Assembly: GCF_040183065.1 (NCBI RefSeq)
Contig: NC_091127.1
Coordinates: 110,425,834 to 110,489,833, forward strand
Reading direction: 5' to 3'
DNA: 64,000 nt
Source of the DNA: Periplaneta americana
Lineage: Eukaryota; Arthropoda; Insecta; Blattodea; Blattidae
Position numbers and translations under genes: made by a program
Notes under the pieces: model-generated
Databases searched by the model: none
Told to the model about the DNA's origin: nothing
Seen by the model: the letters and a program-made list of their open reading frames with translations, nothing else
Shown: piece after piece, positions 47,677 through 57,704 of the stretch
Layout: the number at the start of each line of letters is the position of its first letter
Numbering within the stretch: the stretch's first letter is position 1

Positions 47677-48393
47677 CTGGTCCACGACCAAGCATAGGTC
47701 TTGGTCCAAAACCTTCAGGTCCCATTCCCATTCGAGGACCCATCATTCCTCTTGGTCCAAATTCATGTCGAGGAGGGAAGAAATCAGGACCTCGTCCCCT
47801 ATGGTCAAAGCCGTCGGGTCTACCCCGAAGGTCAAAGTCATCTGGATGAGGCATGCGAGGATCGAATCCTTCTCTTGGAGGTCCCCTTGGATCAAACCCA
47901 TCAGGAGGTCTGCGGCCACGAGGTTCATAATCGTCAGGATGAAGTCCTCGTGGATTAAAGTCCTCTGGTATCGGTGGATGAATATCGAAGTCATCTGGAT
48001 GTGGACCTCTGGGAGGACCAAAGCCTTCATATTCCTCTGGATGAGGTGGTAACCTAGGTTCATAACCGTCTGGTCGAGGATGCCTGGGATCAAAGTCTTC
48101 TCGTTTTGGATCATAATCATCAGGTCGTGGACCTCGAGGTTCATACATATCCCGCCCACCATAACCTTCCGGGTGTCTGGTTTCTGGGTGCCTGTCCATA
48201 CCAGGTGACATAATCATGCCTTCTGGTGGGGGAGGACCACCCCTTGGATACGGTCCTGGTGGTCTCCCACCATCAGGCCTGAATCCTGGCCCTGGAGGTC
48301 TAAAGCCTTCTGGACCAGGTGGCCGGAATCCATCAGGTCCTGGAGGCCTGAAATTATCTGGACCTGGACCCCTTGGACTGAACATAGGGCCAC
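47677..48393 (-). CDS. 717-bp internal exon with PDD(F/Y)(D/E)PRG repeats
   Basis: The acceptor TTTCAG ends at 48394 and the donor is GTAAAT at 47676. 239 codons in phase 1-1. Order: GGPMFSPRGPGPDNF, then three (F)RPPGP(D/E)GF copies (about residues 14-37), a PPPPEGMIM segment, then about ten repeats of 13-17 residues built on PRxPHPDDFDPRG (about 70-205), then a Gly/Met/Arg end (MMGPRMGMGPEGFGPRP). No folded domain is expected. The alternating acidic DD and basic RG content suggests a disordered, RNA-associated or condensate-forming region. No stop or frameshift in 717 bp; GC-rich relative to its introns. The gene name is not assigned. Confidence 0.88.
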
Positions 48394-48815
48394 CTGAAAC
48401 AAACGACATGAATGTGTGCGATTATTGCTGATGCCATATAATTGGAATGAATTTCGAATCTTTATTATGTTTTATGTTATCTTCCCTTGAATCAATTTTT
48501 ACTTTCAGAAATAGATATACTGAGCTATTCCATGTTATACTTTATAGAATGAAATAATTATATACTTTATTACCAATAATGTATACTGAGAAGAGGATTT
48601 AAGATACCTAGAAATCTGGGCAATGTAGTTAACTCCCAATAAACAACATCACAAAGGACAAGTGGATAAATTATTATAAATCCTTATGGCATGACATACC
48701 TCTGATTGAGGTTCTGGCTGATATGTACAGCTACTATCAGGCAGTACAACTCACTTGACAATATGTCAGAAGAAGAACAATTGTTTGTATACTTCTGAAA
48801 TCTGACTAGTGTATA

Positions 48816-50112
48816 CAGTAGCGTACAAATTAATCTGAACACGACATATTTTTACATTTTCTGTCATTGTTAGCTTCACAGCTGCTCATACCGCTTTAAT
48901 TGACATCTGTAGTACGTGTAATTCCATTGTTGAAGGTCTGTCGTTATGTCGTTTTGTACTTATAAGCATTTCAGTTGTGTTGAAGACTTAATACTGCAAT
49001 CGTATGTACATTCTGTCGTCTTCACAAATGGATACAACTCCACGAAAACGGTCTAAAATTATAACATTAGCAGAGCAGAGGCAAATTGCTGCAGAATGTC
49101 ACATCGGTTTGGCTACTGTTAATTCGATCATAAAACGATACAGGGAGACTGGATCCATCACACCCCAGAAAAAGGAAACTGTGACCGGAAAAGGAAGACT
49201 TCACCTGCAGATGATCGTTTAATTGTCAGGAAAAGTAAATTAAATCCTAGACTAACTGCTGTCGACTTAACTCGCGAGTTAATGACTACCACTGGGGCGA
49301 ATATTCACGTCACAACAGTGCGGCGTAGGCTTTTGGAAGCTGGACGAAGGGCTCGTAAGCCTATTAAGAAGCAACTGCTAATACCTGTTATGTGCAAAAA
49401 ACGCTTAATGTGGGCAAAATTACATCAACACTGGATAGTGGATGACTGGAAGAATGTACCTTTTTCCAATGAGTCTCATTTCGAGGTCCACGGCCACTGT
49501 GTTTCTTATGTACGGAAAGGATCCGAAAAAGTAACAGCAGCTCATCTCCAACAAGCACCCAAATACCCCCCTAAAGTAATGTTTTGGGGTTGTTTTACAC
49601 ATTAAGGGCCTGGAGCATTAATACCTATCAAGGGAATGATGAATTCTGACAAATATATTCACTTATTGGAAACCAGAATTGTACCCCAGCTGTAAAAATC
49701 ATTTCCGGATGGCAGAGGTGTGTTCCAACAAGACCTGGCACCATGCCATATGTCTCGAAAAACTACAGAATTCTTCAACAAGAAGAATATTCAGGTACTC
49801 CCTTGGCCAGGCAACTCACCCGACATCAACCCCATTGAGAACTTGTGGTCAATTTGCAAAAGAAGAATGCAAAAAATGGATTGTTCTACAAAGGAGAAGA
49901 TGATTTCTGTCCTCATTGGTGTATGGTTTCGCGATGAAATGAAGAATATTTGTGGGTAATTAGTGGAATCCATGCCAAATCGTCTCAGAGCTGTTATTAG
50001 GAACAAGGGAGGCCACATAGATTACTGAGGTATGTCTTAGATCCTTTTTTTATCCCGTTTGAGTGTTTTTGCATAAGTAATTACGTTGTTCGGATTAATT
50101 TGCACGCTACTG
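48816..50112 (+). mobile_element. Full-length Tc1-like element, 1297 bp
   Basis: TIRs begin CAGTAGCGTACAAATTAATC at the left and CAGTAGCGTGCAAATTAATC (complement) at the right, with flanking TA at 48814-48815 and 50113-50114. Both ends and a near-complete transposase are present, so the element is structurally full length but coding-dead. Confidence 0.93.
49028..49960 (+). pseudogene. Tc1-like transposase with frameshifts and active-site change
   Basis: Starts MDTTPRKRSKIITLAEQRQI (paired-like HTH), GLATVNSIIKRYRETGSI, and a second HTH (VTTVRRRLLEAGRRARKPI). The DD34E core is DWKNVPFSNESHFEVHG (first Asp read as Asn), VFQQDLAPCHMS (second Asp intact) and WPGNSPDINPIENLW (Glu intact). Frame changes occur near 49200 and 49690, and there is a TAA at 49603-49605. 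The neighbouring short frames are pieces of this one gene. Confidence 0.9.
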
Positions 50113-50215
50113 TATGTTACTAGACAACAATGTATGCACATTTGAACAGTTTTTCTATTTACATTTTTATCACATTCATTAGGTTCAGACCTGTCTTCGG
50201 ACAGCTGACTAAACA

Positions 50216-50745
50216 GCTACATCAATTTTTTTTTTAAACTTAAAATGGTACAGGTATGGGGCACTTTTGAACAACGTCCAAATCATCTGTAAAGAACTAA
50301 TTAATGTTAAAAATATGAACGCTAATGGCTTCGTTGCCAAAGCCCAGCATTAGATAACAACAACATGTTAAAAATATTATGTAAAGAGCACTACTATGGT
50401 TACACTATTTTTTCTTTAAAACTACTTAAGTCCGCATCAAAGTGTGAGCATTTCCTCCTAAATTCTCGGGTTGTGTGATTTTCATGACAATATCACTTTT
50501 CTCTGTCTTACTGCAGTATTCAGTTTTAGGATACGTAAAATTCCATGTTTAACGAAACCTCCACATAAACCTGACATTGCCCATCACCTCTTCCACTTGT
50601 CCAACATAGAGAACATTGGTTTCCTGTTGCATATTATTTGTATGTCAGCAAAAAAATTTCCTCGGTGTCATTTCTTTCTACAGTTACTATATCCTGTAGA
50701 GTTCCACATAAAACTAACATTGTAGATGTAGCTCTTGAGAGACTG
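50216..50745. other. No recognised feature
   Basis: AT-rich sequence upstream of the foldback element. No domain or repeat pair was seen. Confidence 0.3.
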
Positions 50746-50765
50746 GTGTTCTAAAATTTATTATA

Positions 50766-53700
50766 GGGTCATTCCATATCAAATCAACAAGGCGCTCAAC
50801 CCGACTGACTCAGATTTCTTTCAAAATTTGAGGGTTTGTTTTACCTGCCACGCTAACTAAAACTGCTGAGTTTCATATGTCCTGTGCTTTTCGTTTTCTG
50901 TCAGTGGCGTTTCAAACATGAAGAAAAATCATATTTTTGTAAGCACGCCGCTTCAATTAAAATTATATATCTCAACAACGTCTCCAGATAAATTTACAAA
51001 AATTGGGTGATACATTCTTAATATGTGATAGTTTTTATTGCTTATATTGTTTTCTGTATGTATTCAATTATACTAAAAAAACATGGTGAAACAATTTTCA
51101 TATATTCATATTTAAAAATGCGGGGGTTCTATTTTAAGGAAAAAAATATATAGTACGCCTCAATTAGTGATATAATGAACTGATAAGTTTCAACTTGGAA
51201 TCATCATAGGTTACAAAGATAAAAATTATTATGTCACTGCAAGCGTAAGCTAACCGTATAAGTCGAGATAATTATGTCCCACACATTCGTTGTATTTAAT
51301 TATATTTGATCATATTCTTGAATGTCACTATGTAATTTAACATGTAGTACATAATTCGATTTTTTTTTAATTATTACCTCAAATAAATTATTGTCACATG
51401 GATTTTGTTAAACCTGAAGTTCTGTAAGAAATGCTTATCTTTCATTGCTGAGATGAAATAGCCTGATCATCTTTCCAGACAGGATGCTGCGTTGATTCAG
51501 CTGCATTTTAAAACTGCTTAGCAAGTATAATACCCATCCTAGACAGCAGGACTGTATGAAACTTGTGTTCCAGGCACTGCGGTGGATTTTGCAAATCGAA
51601 GAGCAAGCATTTTTTCCTCTTCAGTATAGCTTTTTTCAGTCACATAAACGGTAGTAATGTTTGGGAGATGATCCCTTGTCCAGTTGTACAATTCCCTAGG
51701 TGTAGTTATTTGTTTATCAGATGGTCTCTGCAAACTAGCACAAGCCGTAAACCTTTTAAGTGTCCCACCTACAACGTCGCATGCTCTTTTGCCATGCGAT
51801 ATGCAAAAATAATGCAATTCTGTTGGAAATCCAAAATCTTCTTCATGTAATGTGAGGTTCAGGAAATTTTTTCCTATTTTTATACTGAGCAGATCATCCA
51901 TCGGAGAAATACATAATTTTTGTGGTGAATTACAGATGTTTGTTTTAATGACTCCATTAGATATTTTTGAAATAGATGTACAGCTGTAGTGTCATATTTC
52001 GGGCAGTGTGAAATTATTACCAGATTTTTAATAGAGACCATATCAGATGACAATTCGTTATAATATATTACGAAAGTATGAATGGTTGTCTGCACATTAG
52101 TCCTGTGATATGACTGAATTTCATCTTCGATTACGAAATAGTTTTCAGCGAAGTCGCATAACACAAGAAGCTGGCATGTCTGTAGAAATGATTTCATATC
52201 ACGTAGAAACTTACTTTGTTCAGATGATAAAAATGAGTGAGTCAGTAAATCACCAAGTTTCTCCAAGAGACAGTCGAAAAATTTGTCTGTGGGTTTCATT
52301 ATGGTCTCAAGCGTTGATCGATCAGTCTTCATCCATTCTTGTAGGTCACTGATTCACTGAAGTTTTATACGAAACATTTCTCTAAACCCTCTCTTATTTT
52401 GAATGGTTCAGGACATTCTGTACATTTCCTGAACAAGAAATTTATATGAGGAGGATTGCACACCATAGTAGCCAAGAAATGTTGATAAGTTGGAAGGTAT
52501 AAAGAAAAATTTTCTAGAAATCCACGTAGACCTGAAACTTTAATAAATTACTTCCGGCATAAGTTTTACATTCTGATAAGGACACAAACACAGACAGTAT
52601 AGTTCCACTAACTCCAGCTAGAATACAATTTCCTGGTCTAAGAGCTGAAAATTTGGAGAATATTACCTTCATTTCAGGGTTAGAATTTTTAAACACTGCA
52701 TATAATTCATTTCTGCTCATGTGATTTACTCCCTGATTCTTTAATAACAAATATTTCTTACCAGGCATCATTCTGCTTATCTCGTCAGAACAACAGAATT
52801 CTTTAACTTTACCAGCAACAGCCGCGAGCAAGAGTTTTCCAGGTTTCGGATTTGGTGAACACAAAATTCCCTTTCCCTTTGCCAGGACTTTTGCTTTCCG
52901 AATTATATATTCGAAAGCTGAAAGAAACTCTTTTTTTATATTATTTACGCTCCAGCTTTTAGTAGTAGTGTTAAAATGGTGATTTTCTCACTTTTACCTG
53001 AATTTTGAAAATTGTCCTGCAACTGAGACAAAATTTCAGAATCAGAAAGGTCCTGGTTCCTCGGCGTCTTTAATATTGAAGACTTTATCTTTTACAATAT
53101 TTTCAAATTTCTGTCTCTTATATTTCTCTTGTTGTAGCCTTTTTTGTTTAATAAGGAACACACCTTGGTCAAAAAGACTTGTATTTAATTAACTTACATT
53201 TGCTGTAGAATCGACGTATTCTTCATTACTAGAGTCATTCTGAGGATTCTGCGTAATAGCATCATTTTTTTTTTCTTTGCGACACAAAGGGCACACCTTT
53301 TGTTCCTGTTTTAAATCAGGGAATACATTAAGCATCCACGATATAACACTTCTTAAATTTTTCCTCTAATTACAATGCCCTGATTTCTCGAAGGGATTGC
53401 AGCAAACATAGGCCTATAACTTAAAACGCGACTCCATTACATTGCATAAAACTATCACATACTACAAAAACTAACGACACTGCACTTGAAACAGATCGCA
53501 CGTTTTGTATAAATTGAAGACTGCATGAACTGCCACTCATGACGGCCTGACTGATCGGCGATGCAGATAATCAGACAAGTACGAACTCGCGCGCATGCAG
53601 TGTTGGTGTAAGATGGGTTTAAGTGCTACAAACCAATACACTGATATATTTTTTTTACTGATATTCCTGAAACGTTTCCAAAATGAAACTTACACCAAGG

Positions 53701-54122
53701 GGAGAATACTCTTACCTCTATAACATACATTTTTCGCGAAATAATTTATGACCCGCATATATAGATATTCAATGTTAAAATGTGTTTCACGTGACCATTC
53801 AATAAAGAATTCATTACTTTGATGCAAACCTATTTTTATTGAAACGTATGATCCCTTAGCTTTAAAATAAGCCCAAGTTTAAGATTGTACCTCAGTTACA
53901 AGAGAAGTTATGAATTATTTTTGTTGAAGTAGTATGCGACATTTTTACATTTTTTCTCATATTGACAGAATTGCTGTATGGATATCGTGCATTATTGAGG
54001 GCTAAAATTTTACATAATTAATTAACTTAAGGTTCTTTACCATCCCACCAAATTTAATGAAAATCTGAGGTGGTCGGGTTGAAAAGTCCACTTTTTTGTG
54101 TTGATTTGACGTGGAATGGCCC
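50766..54122 (-). mobile_element. 3357-bp DNA transposon of unassigned superfamily, TATA TSD
   Basis: The ends GGGTCATTCCATATCAAATC and (complement) GGGCCATTCCACGTCAAATC, with further mirrored text (CAACCCGAC ... CTCAGATTT), give imperfect TIRs of about 65 bp. TATA flanks both sides (50762-50765, 54123-54126) and is explained as a 4-bp target duplication inside the foldback element. The minus strand encodes a single recognisable, decayed protein (next entry). The protein resembles a multicopy uncharacterised insect family that I recall but cannot name. Confidence 0.85.
51539..53330 (-). pseudogene. Transposase-like protein with DFAENY and FSDG...QYKN motifs (decayed)
   Basis: Blocks in order, minus strand: a Cys pair C-P-L-C-R-K near 53280; a GT-AAGT donor-like site near 53195 suggesting an intron; SPNPKPGKLLLAAVAGKVKE (about 52858); SKFSALRPGNCILAGVSGT (about 52660); MVCNPPHINFLF with C-T-E-C-P (about 52430); TDRSTLET (about 52325); LVLCDFAENYFVIEDE (about 52160); VIISHCPKYDT; FSDG-stop-SAQYKNRK (about 51905); ISHGKRACDVVGGTLKR (about 51800); ITTPRELYNWT; AVPGTQVSY at the end. 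The TGA inside the FSDG motif and several frameshifts kill it. The two Asp motifs are the likely RNase-H-fold catalytic residues (inference). Confidence 0.75.
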
Positions 54123-54629
54123 TATATATATTATTATGATGTACCGAAGTACATATGACATTTCCGTGCAGATATTCTGCGTCATCATATGATGAAAGAT
54201 GAGTGGAATGGAGAAAAATTCTCTCCGGCACCAGGATTTGAACCCGGGTTTTCAGCTCTACATGATGGTGCTCTATCCACTAAGCCACACCAGATTCCCA
54301 TCCCGATGTCAGATCGAATCCTCTCAGTTTAAGTTCCACCTCTTGGGTTTTCTCTAGTGGCCTACCCTCATTCACTGCGTCATAGATGTATGACAGTGGG
54401 AACATGTCCACACACACACATGTGCAAAGGTGCACTCGTTATGAGTGATTAAGTGGCCGGGATCCGACGGAATAAACTGAGAGGATTCGATCTGACATCG
54501 GGATGGGAATCCGGTGTGGCTTAGTGGATAGAGCACCAGCACGTAGAGCTGAAAACCCGAGTTCAAATCCCAGTGCCGGAGAAAATTTTTCTCCATTCCA
54601 CTCATCTTTCATCATGTTCTAAAATTTTC

Positions 54630-55600
54630 CCATTCTGGATTATCATGTAGCTTCATGAAAACCTAAAATCAGCCAATTCTATTACTATCCCATGCTTTGG
54701 TATACTTGCAAATGACGAGCATAATCATATGCTAATTGGCATATATTTGTGTAGGTCTTAGTACATTTAATATAATTAAGTAATTGGGACTTTTGCTCCT
54801 CGGTGAACACGTGTTGACTTGTGTAACACAAACCATATTTCGCACCTATATCATTGCCTTCTTAAAGTTCATTTGGTAAAATAATACGTGTGAGACATGT
54901 CATACTTTGAAGCTGCAACTGAGAATTTTCCTTCAATGGCAGACCTTGTTGCTTCCTGAACAACTTCATTGGAGTTTTCTTTATGTATGTCCGAAAAATT
55001 TTATGCCCTAAAAACAAATATACTATCACCAATAAATTCGTTATATAAAACTTTTCAAACGGTTTTCACAGTATTGTTAAATTAATGTTGTGGGGCAGTT
55101 TTGAACACTGTTAAAATGTGCCCCACATAATCTATCAAATACGATCATTCATTAAAAGGAACAATAAGTAAATAATAGAGATCTACAATAATATGCGAAA
55201 AGTGAATTCATTAGGCTCTAATATTACATAATAAAACTCACCTCTGAAACATTCATGTTGTCGGAATATCCTTGCGAAATTAGAGAAAATACTTTCTAAG
55301 CACTTCAACAGAAGTTCATCTACTGAGTTCACACCAATAAATTAAATGGAAGGAAAATGGCAGTGAGTACATCAGAAGGGCTGCCTTCTGCTGTCTGTAC
55401 CGGCAACTTCATGAAAATTATGTTGATGTGGGAAATTCAATCTGTGTCCTCTTCTGCCATATATCAGAAGATACCATTTTTGTTGCTTTGTGAGTAAACG
55501 ATAAAAGTTACAAAAAAAGTTTTAGTAAAAGTTGTTTCTTTTTAAAATTAGTTTCCAATGGTACCTTCAATAACCTATGTTCTTATTTGAAATTTCGAAG
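54630..55600. other. No recognised feature
   Basis: AT-rich DNA. A TCAGACCACC...GTATA-like transposon end (CAGGTGGTCTGAAACACCCG) occurs at about 55739-55758, just downstream, without an identifiable partner. Confidence 0.35.
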
Positions 55601-55783
55601 TTGACCACAAGTATGCCTACTTCCGGTTTGTTACGGGAAATGGTCTACCACCAATCGATTCTTTACATAGGTTTTGGTCCTCAAAATTTTTTTATGAACA
55701 ACCAGTACCATATAGTTTTCGAGAAAAAAACGCTGATACAGGTGGTCTGAAACACCCGGTATATTCTTGTTTTGTCAACTTTC

Positions 55784-55915
55784 CCAAGACAGGTTTGAAC
55801 ATAGTGACACCAACAAGGAATCACTCATGAGACAACTTAGCCAAGAAATAACGCAATAGGCTGGTCAGTTCCTTTCCCCCTCTATTGCATACATTGTCGA
55901 CTAGTAGCATATCAG
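55784..55915 (-). repeat. Dispersed repeat R, 3' part (inverted copy)
   Basis: Complement of the block at 33018-33165: AGACAGGTTTGAA ... GGTCAGTTCCTTTCCCCCTC ... TTGCATACATTG. Confidence 0.8.
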
Positions 55916-55917
55916 CA

Positions 55918-55963
55918 CGCGCGCACATGCACGCACGCACGGACACACACACACACACACACA
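55918..55963. repeat. (CGCA)n/(CA)n microsatellite
   Basis: CGCGCGCA / CACGCACGCACG is followed by about eleven CA units. Confidence 0.9.
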
Positions 55964-56374
55964 GAATAATATGATGTTATGTAGGTATTTCAAACATGTT
56001 TCAGAATAGATGTGCAGTTCTTTAGCCCCTCCTAATCATACTCTAGTCTCCCCCAAAACTAATTATGGCCTTGACACTCACACAAAGCATACAACACTTT
56101 TTATATTCTGTTGCTATCACACATATATTTAGACATGAAGACTATAGAGCTGCATCTCATCTGTTTCCATTATGTCATAATGGATTCTAGAATGTAAGAT
56201 GGTAAGACAACAGTTCTAAAATACTGCTTGGTACTTGCAGAAAAAGGACGAGTCAAACTCAAATCCAATACAATTTATGTGAGACTTCAGATGAATGTGC
56301 AGTATCATTATGACATATCAGACTATCATACACAGGTTTTTGTGTGTAGTAGAAAATAATGTGGAGACCAAAAT

Positions 56375-56640
56375 GCTGGTGGTGCACTAGTGAGTTGGTA
56401 GAACATCTACTCTACTCACCAGGTCTAGTCCTGAGTGACTTCAGACTGTTCCAAAAATTTGGTGGAAAAGAGACTTTTTTTCAATGAAGAAGTGATGAAA
56501 GCAGTTAACTAAGTGTTTTGCAGAGCTCGGAGAGTATTTCTTCTTAGAAGTTATAGAGACACTGAGAGGTGATAGGGCAAATTTATCAGTCTACAAGGAA
56601 ACTATGTTGGAAAATAAGGTAATAACCAACTTTTGATTCC
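56375..56640 (+). pseudogene. mariner transposase C-terminal fragment
   Basis: The plus-strand translation shows SPGLVLSDFRLFQKFGGK (mariner 'SPDLxxSDxxLF'; the third catalytic Asp position is kept as SDF), then a frameshifted stretch, and at about 56570 a DRANLSVYKETMLENKVITN-like end that matches the mariner terminal 'YxxCxxxxGDYVEK' region. Only the last third is present, with stops. Confidence 0.6.
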
Positions 56641-57319
56641 TTAGGGATGAACAGCTCACCTCATGTGCACGTAAGGACGTGTATGTGTCTATATATACAG
56701 AATGGTTGTAAAATGGTATACAAGATCTCCAAAATAAAGTACAAGTTGAAACAAGCACAAACTAGGATAGGAACCTACCTTCCAGCTTGTGAATTTTCTC
56801 AAAATTTGAATGGGGCAATTAAGTTTTGGGTATGAAACACAGCTGTACCCTAAGTGTAACACTCGAATCTCGAATTCTCATTCCTTCACTTTCTCTCTTA
56901 TATATGAATTATCTCTAATCCACCTTTTGTTTCTCAATAAAATAGTTATGCAGTAATTGTGAACGTAAGACTCCAGCCTCTAACCATGCACCATGTGTAG
57001 AGAACCTAATGTGTTTACATTATGTTGGCCGCACCTCAATAGGATTGAGGGTTATAAAAGAAGACGTTTCAAAGTACTTGCAAGTAATTTATCGAAACGT
57101 TACACTGTGTGCTACATCATAGAGTACACTAAGGAAAAATACTATCTACTGTGATATGTACCTCAGCCTGCAGAATGCAGAAGTATTTCGAATGCCACTG
57201 CTAGAATGTATGCAGAGACAATGGCAGACACCACCCTGCTGTCAATCTTTTTCAAAGACTGGACTATTACATGAGAACAAAGGAGTTAGTCTCCATGTGA
57301 ACACCATAGCAGAAAGTCT

Positions 57320-57700
57320 TTTGTGTGCTATCATTAGCAAAACAAAAATCTGTAATTCATGTACAGTGCTTGTTTCGTTGTCAGTACAACCTTAGGGCGA
57401 GAGAAGCCGTTCTCAAGTACGTATCAGTAATGAAATGGAATAGGCAGCTCAGAGAAATGGGAAGTTTGTTATCCAAAGCAGGTAAACATTCCAAGCGTAA
57501 AGTTTCTGAAGAAAATGTCAGGGATTTGTTAAGGACCAAGTCTACAGGACACCAGTATGTGATTTGGCAGACTTACAGGAAAGACTTTAAAGCTGCTGTC
57601 AACAATGTCACACCACAGATGCTTCATAACACATTGCTCGAGGTAGAATATCGATTGGACATTTCCCATGCCACTAATGGAAGCCATGTTAAGGTTTAGG
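57320..57700 (+). pseudogene. IS630/mariner-type transposase, internally deleted
   Basis: The plus-strand frame 57325-57699 joins an N-terminal HTH-like part (QYNLRAREAVLKYVSVMKWN, then RQLREMGSLLSKAGKHSKRK) to a C-terminal part (DFKAAVNNVTPQMLHNTLLE, then VEYRLDISHATNGSHVKV). The whole DDE core between is missing. The two parts flank the DDE core in the family. Upstream (57160-57320) a related frame continues. The fused frame is open over 124 codons but cannot encode an active transposase. Confidence 0.65.
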
Positions 57701-57704
57701 GGAC

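Larger units (their letters stand above)
48706..50215 (+). repeat. Dispersed repeat R, copy split by a Tc1 element
   Basis: Left part 48706-48815 (TGAGGTTCTGGCTGATATGT ... ACTATCAGGCAGTACAACTC); right part 50113-50215, ending TTCAGACCTGTCTTCGGACA. Collinear with 35742/37024-37255 once the Tc1 element is removed. Confidence 0.8.
50760..54614 (+). mobile_element. tRNA-like foldback element (full form), 13-bp TSD, invaded by a DNA transposon
   Basis: TGTTCTAAAATTT at 50747-50759 and 54615-54627 brackets the unit. The element's first six bases (50760-50765) are separated from the rest (54127-54614) by the 3357-bp transposon below. Inverted arms are 54189-54331 and 54473-54614, about 143 bp. The right arm has a tRNA-like segment 54511-54580 with A box TGGCTTAGTGG (54517-54527) and B-box-like GAGTTCAAATCC (54559-54570). 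A CAGC-7-nt-GCTG stem sits where an anticodon arm would be. The head stem-loops match the short form at 15087. Confidence 0.9.

Noticed and set aside
47701..48431. Antisense and alternate-frame open frames over the 717-bp exon
   Set aside because: Produced by the repetitive Pro/Gly/Asp codons of the real exon; no own splice or start context.
54517..54580. Genuine tRNA gene
   Set aside because: A and B boxes are good, but the position equivalent to U33 is C, acceptor pairing is weak, and the unit lies in arms of a repeated foldback element; treated as tRNA-derived, not functional.
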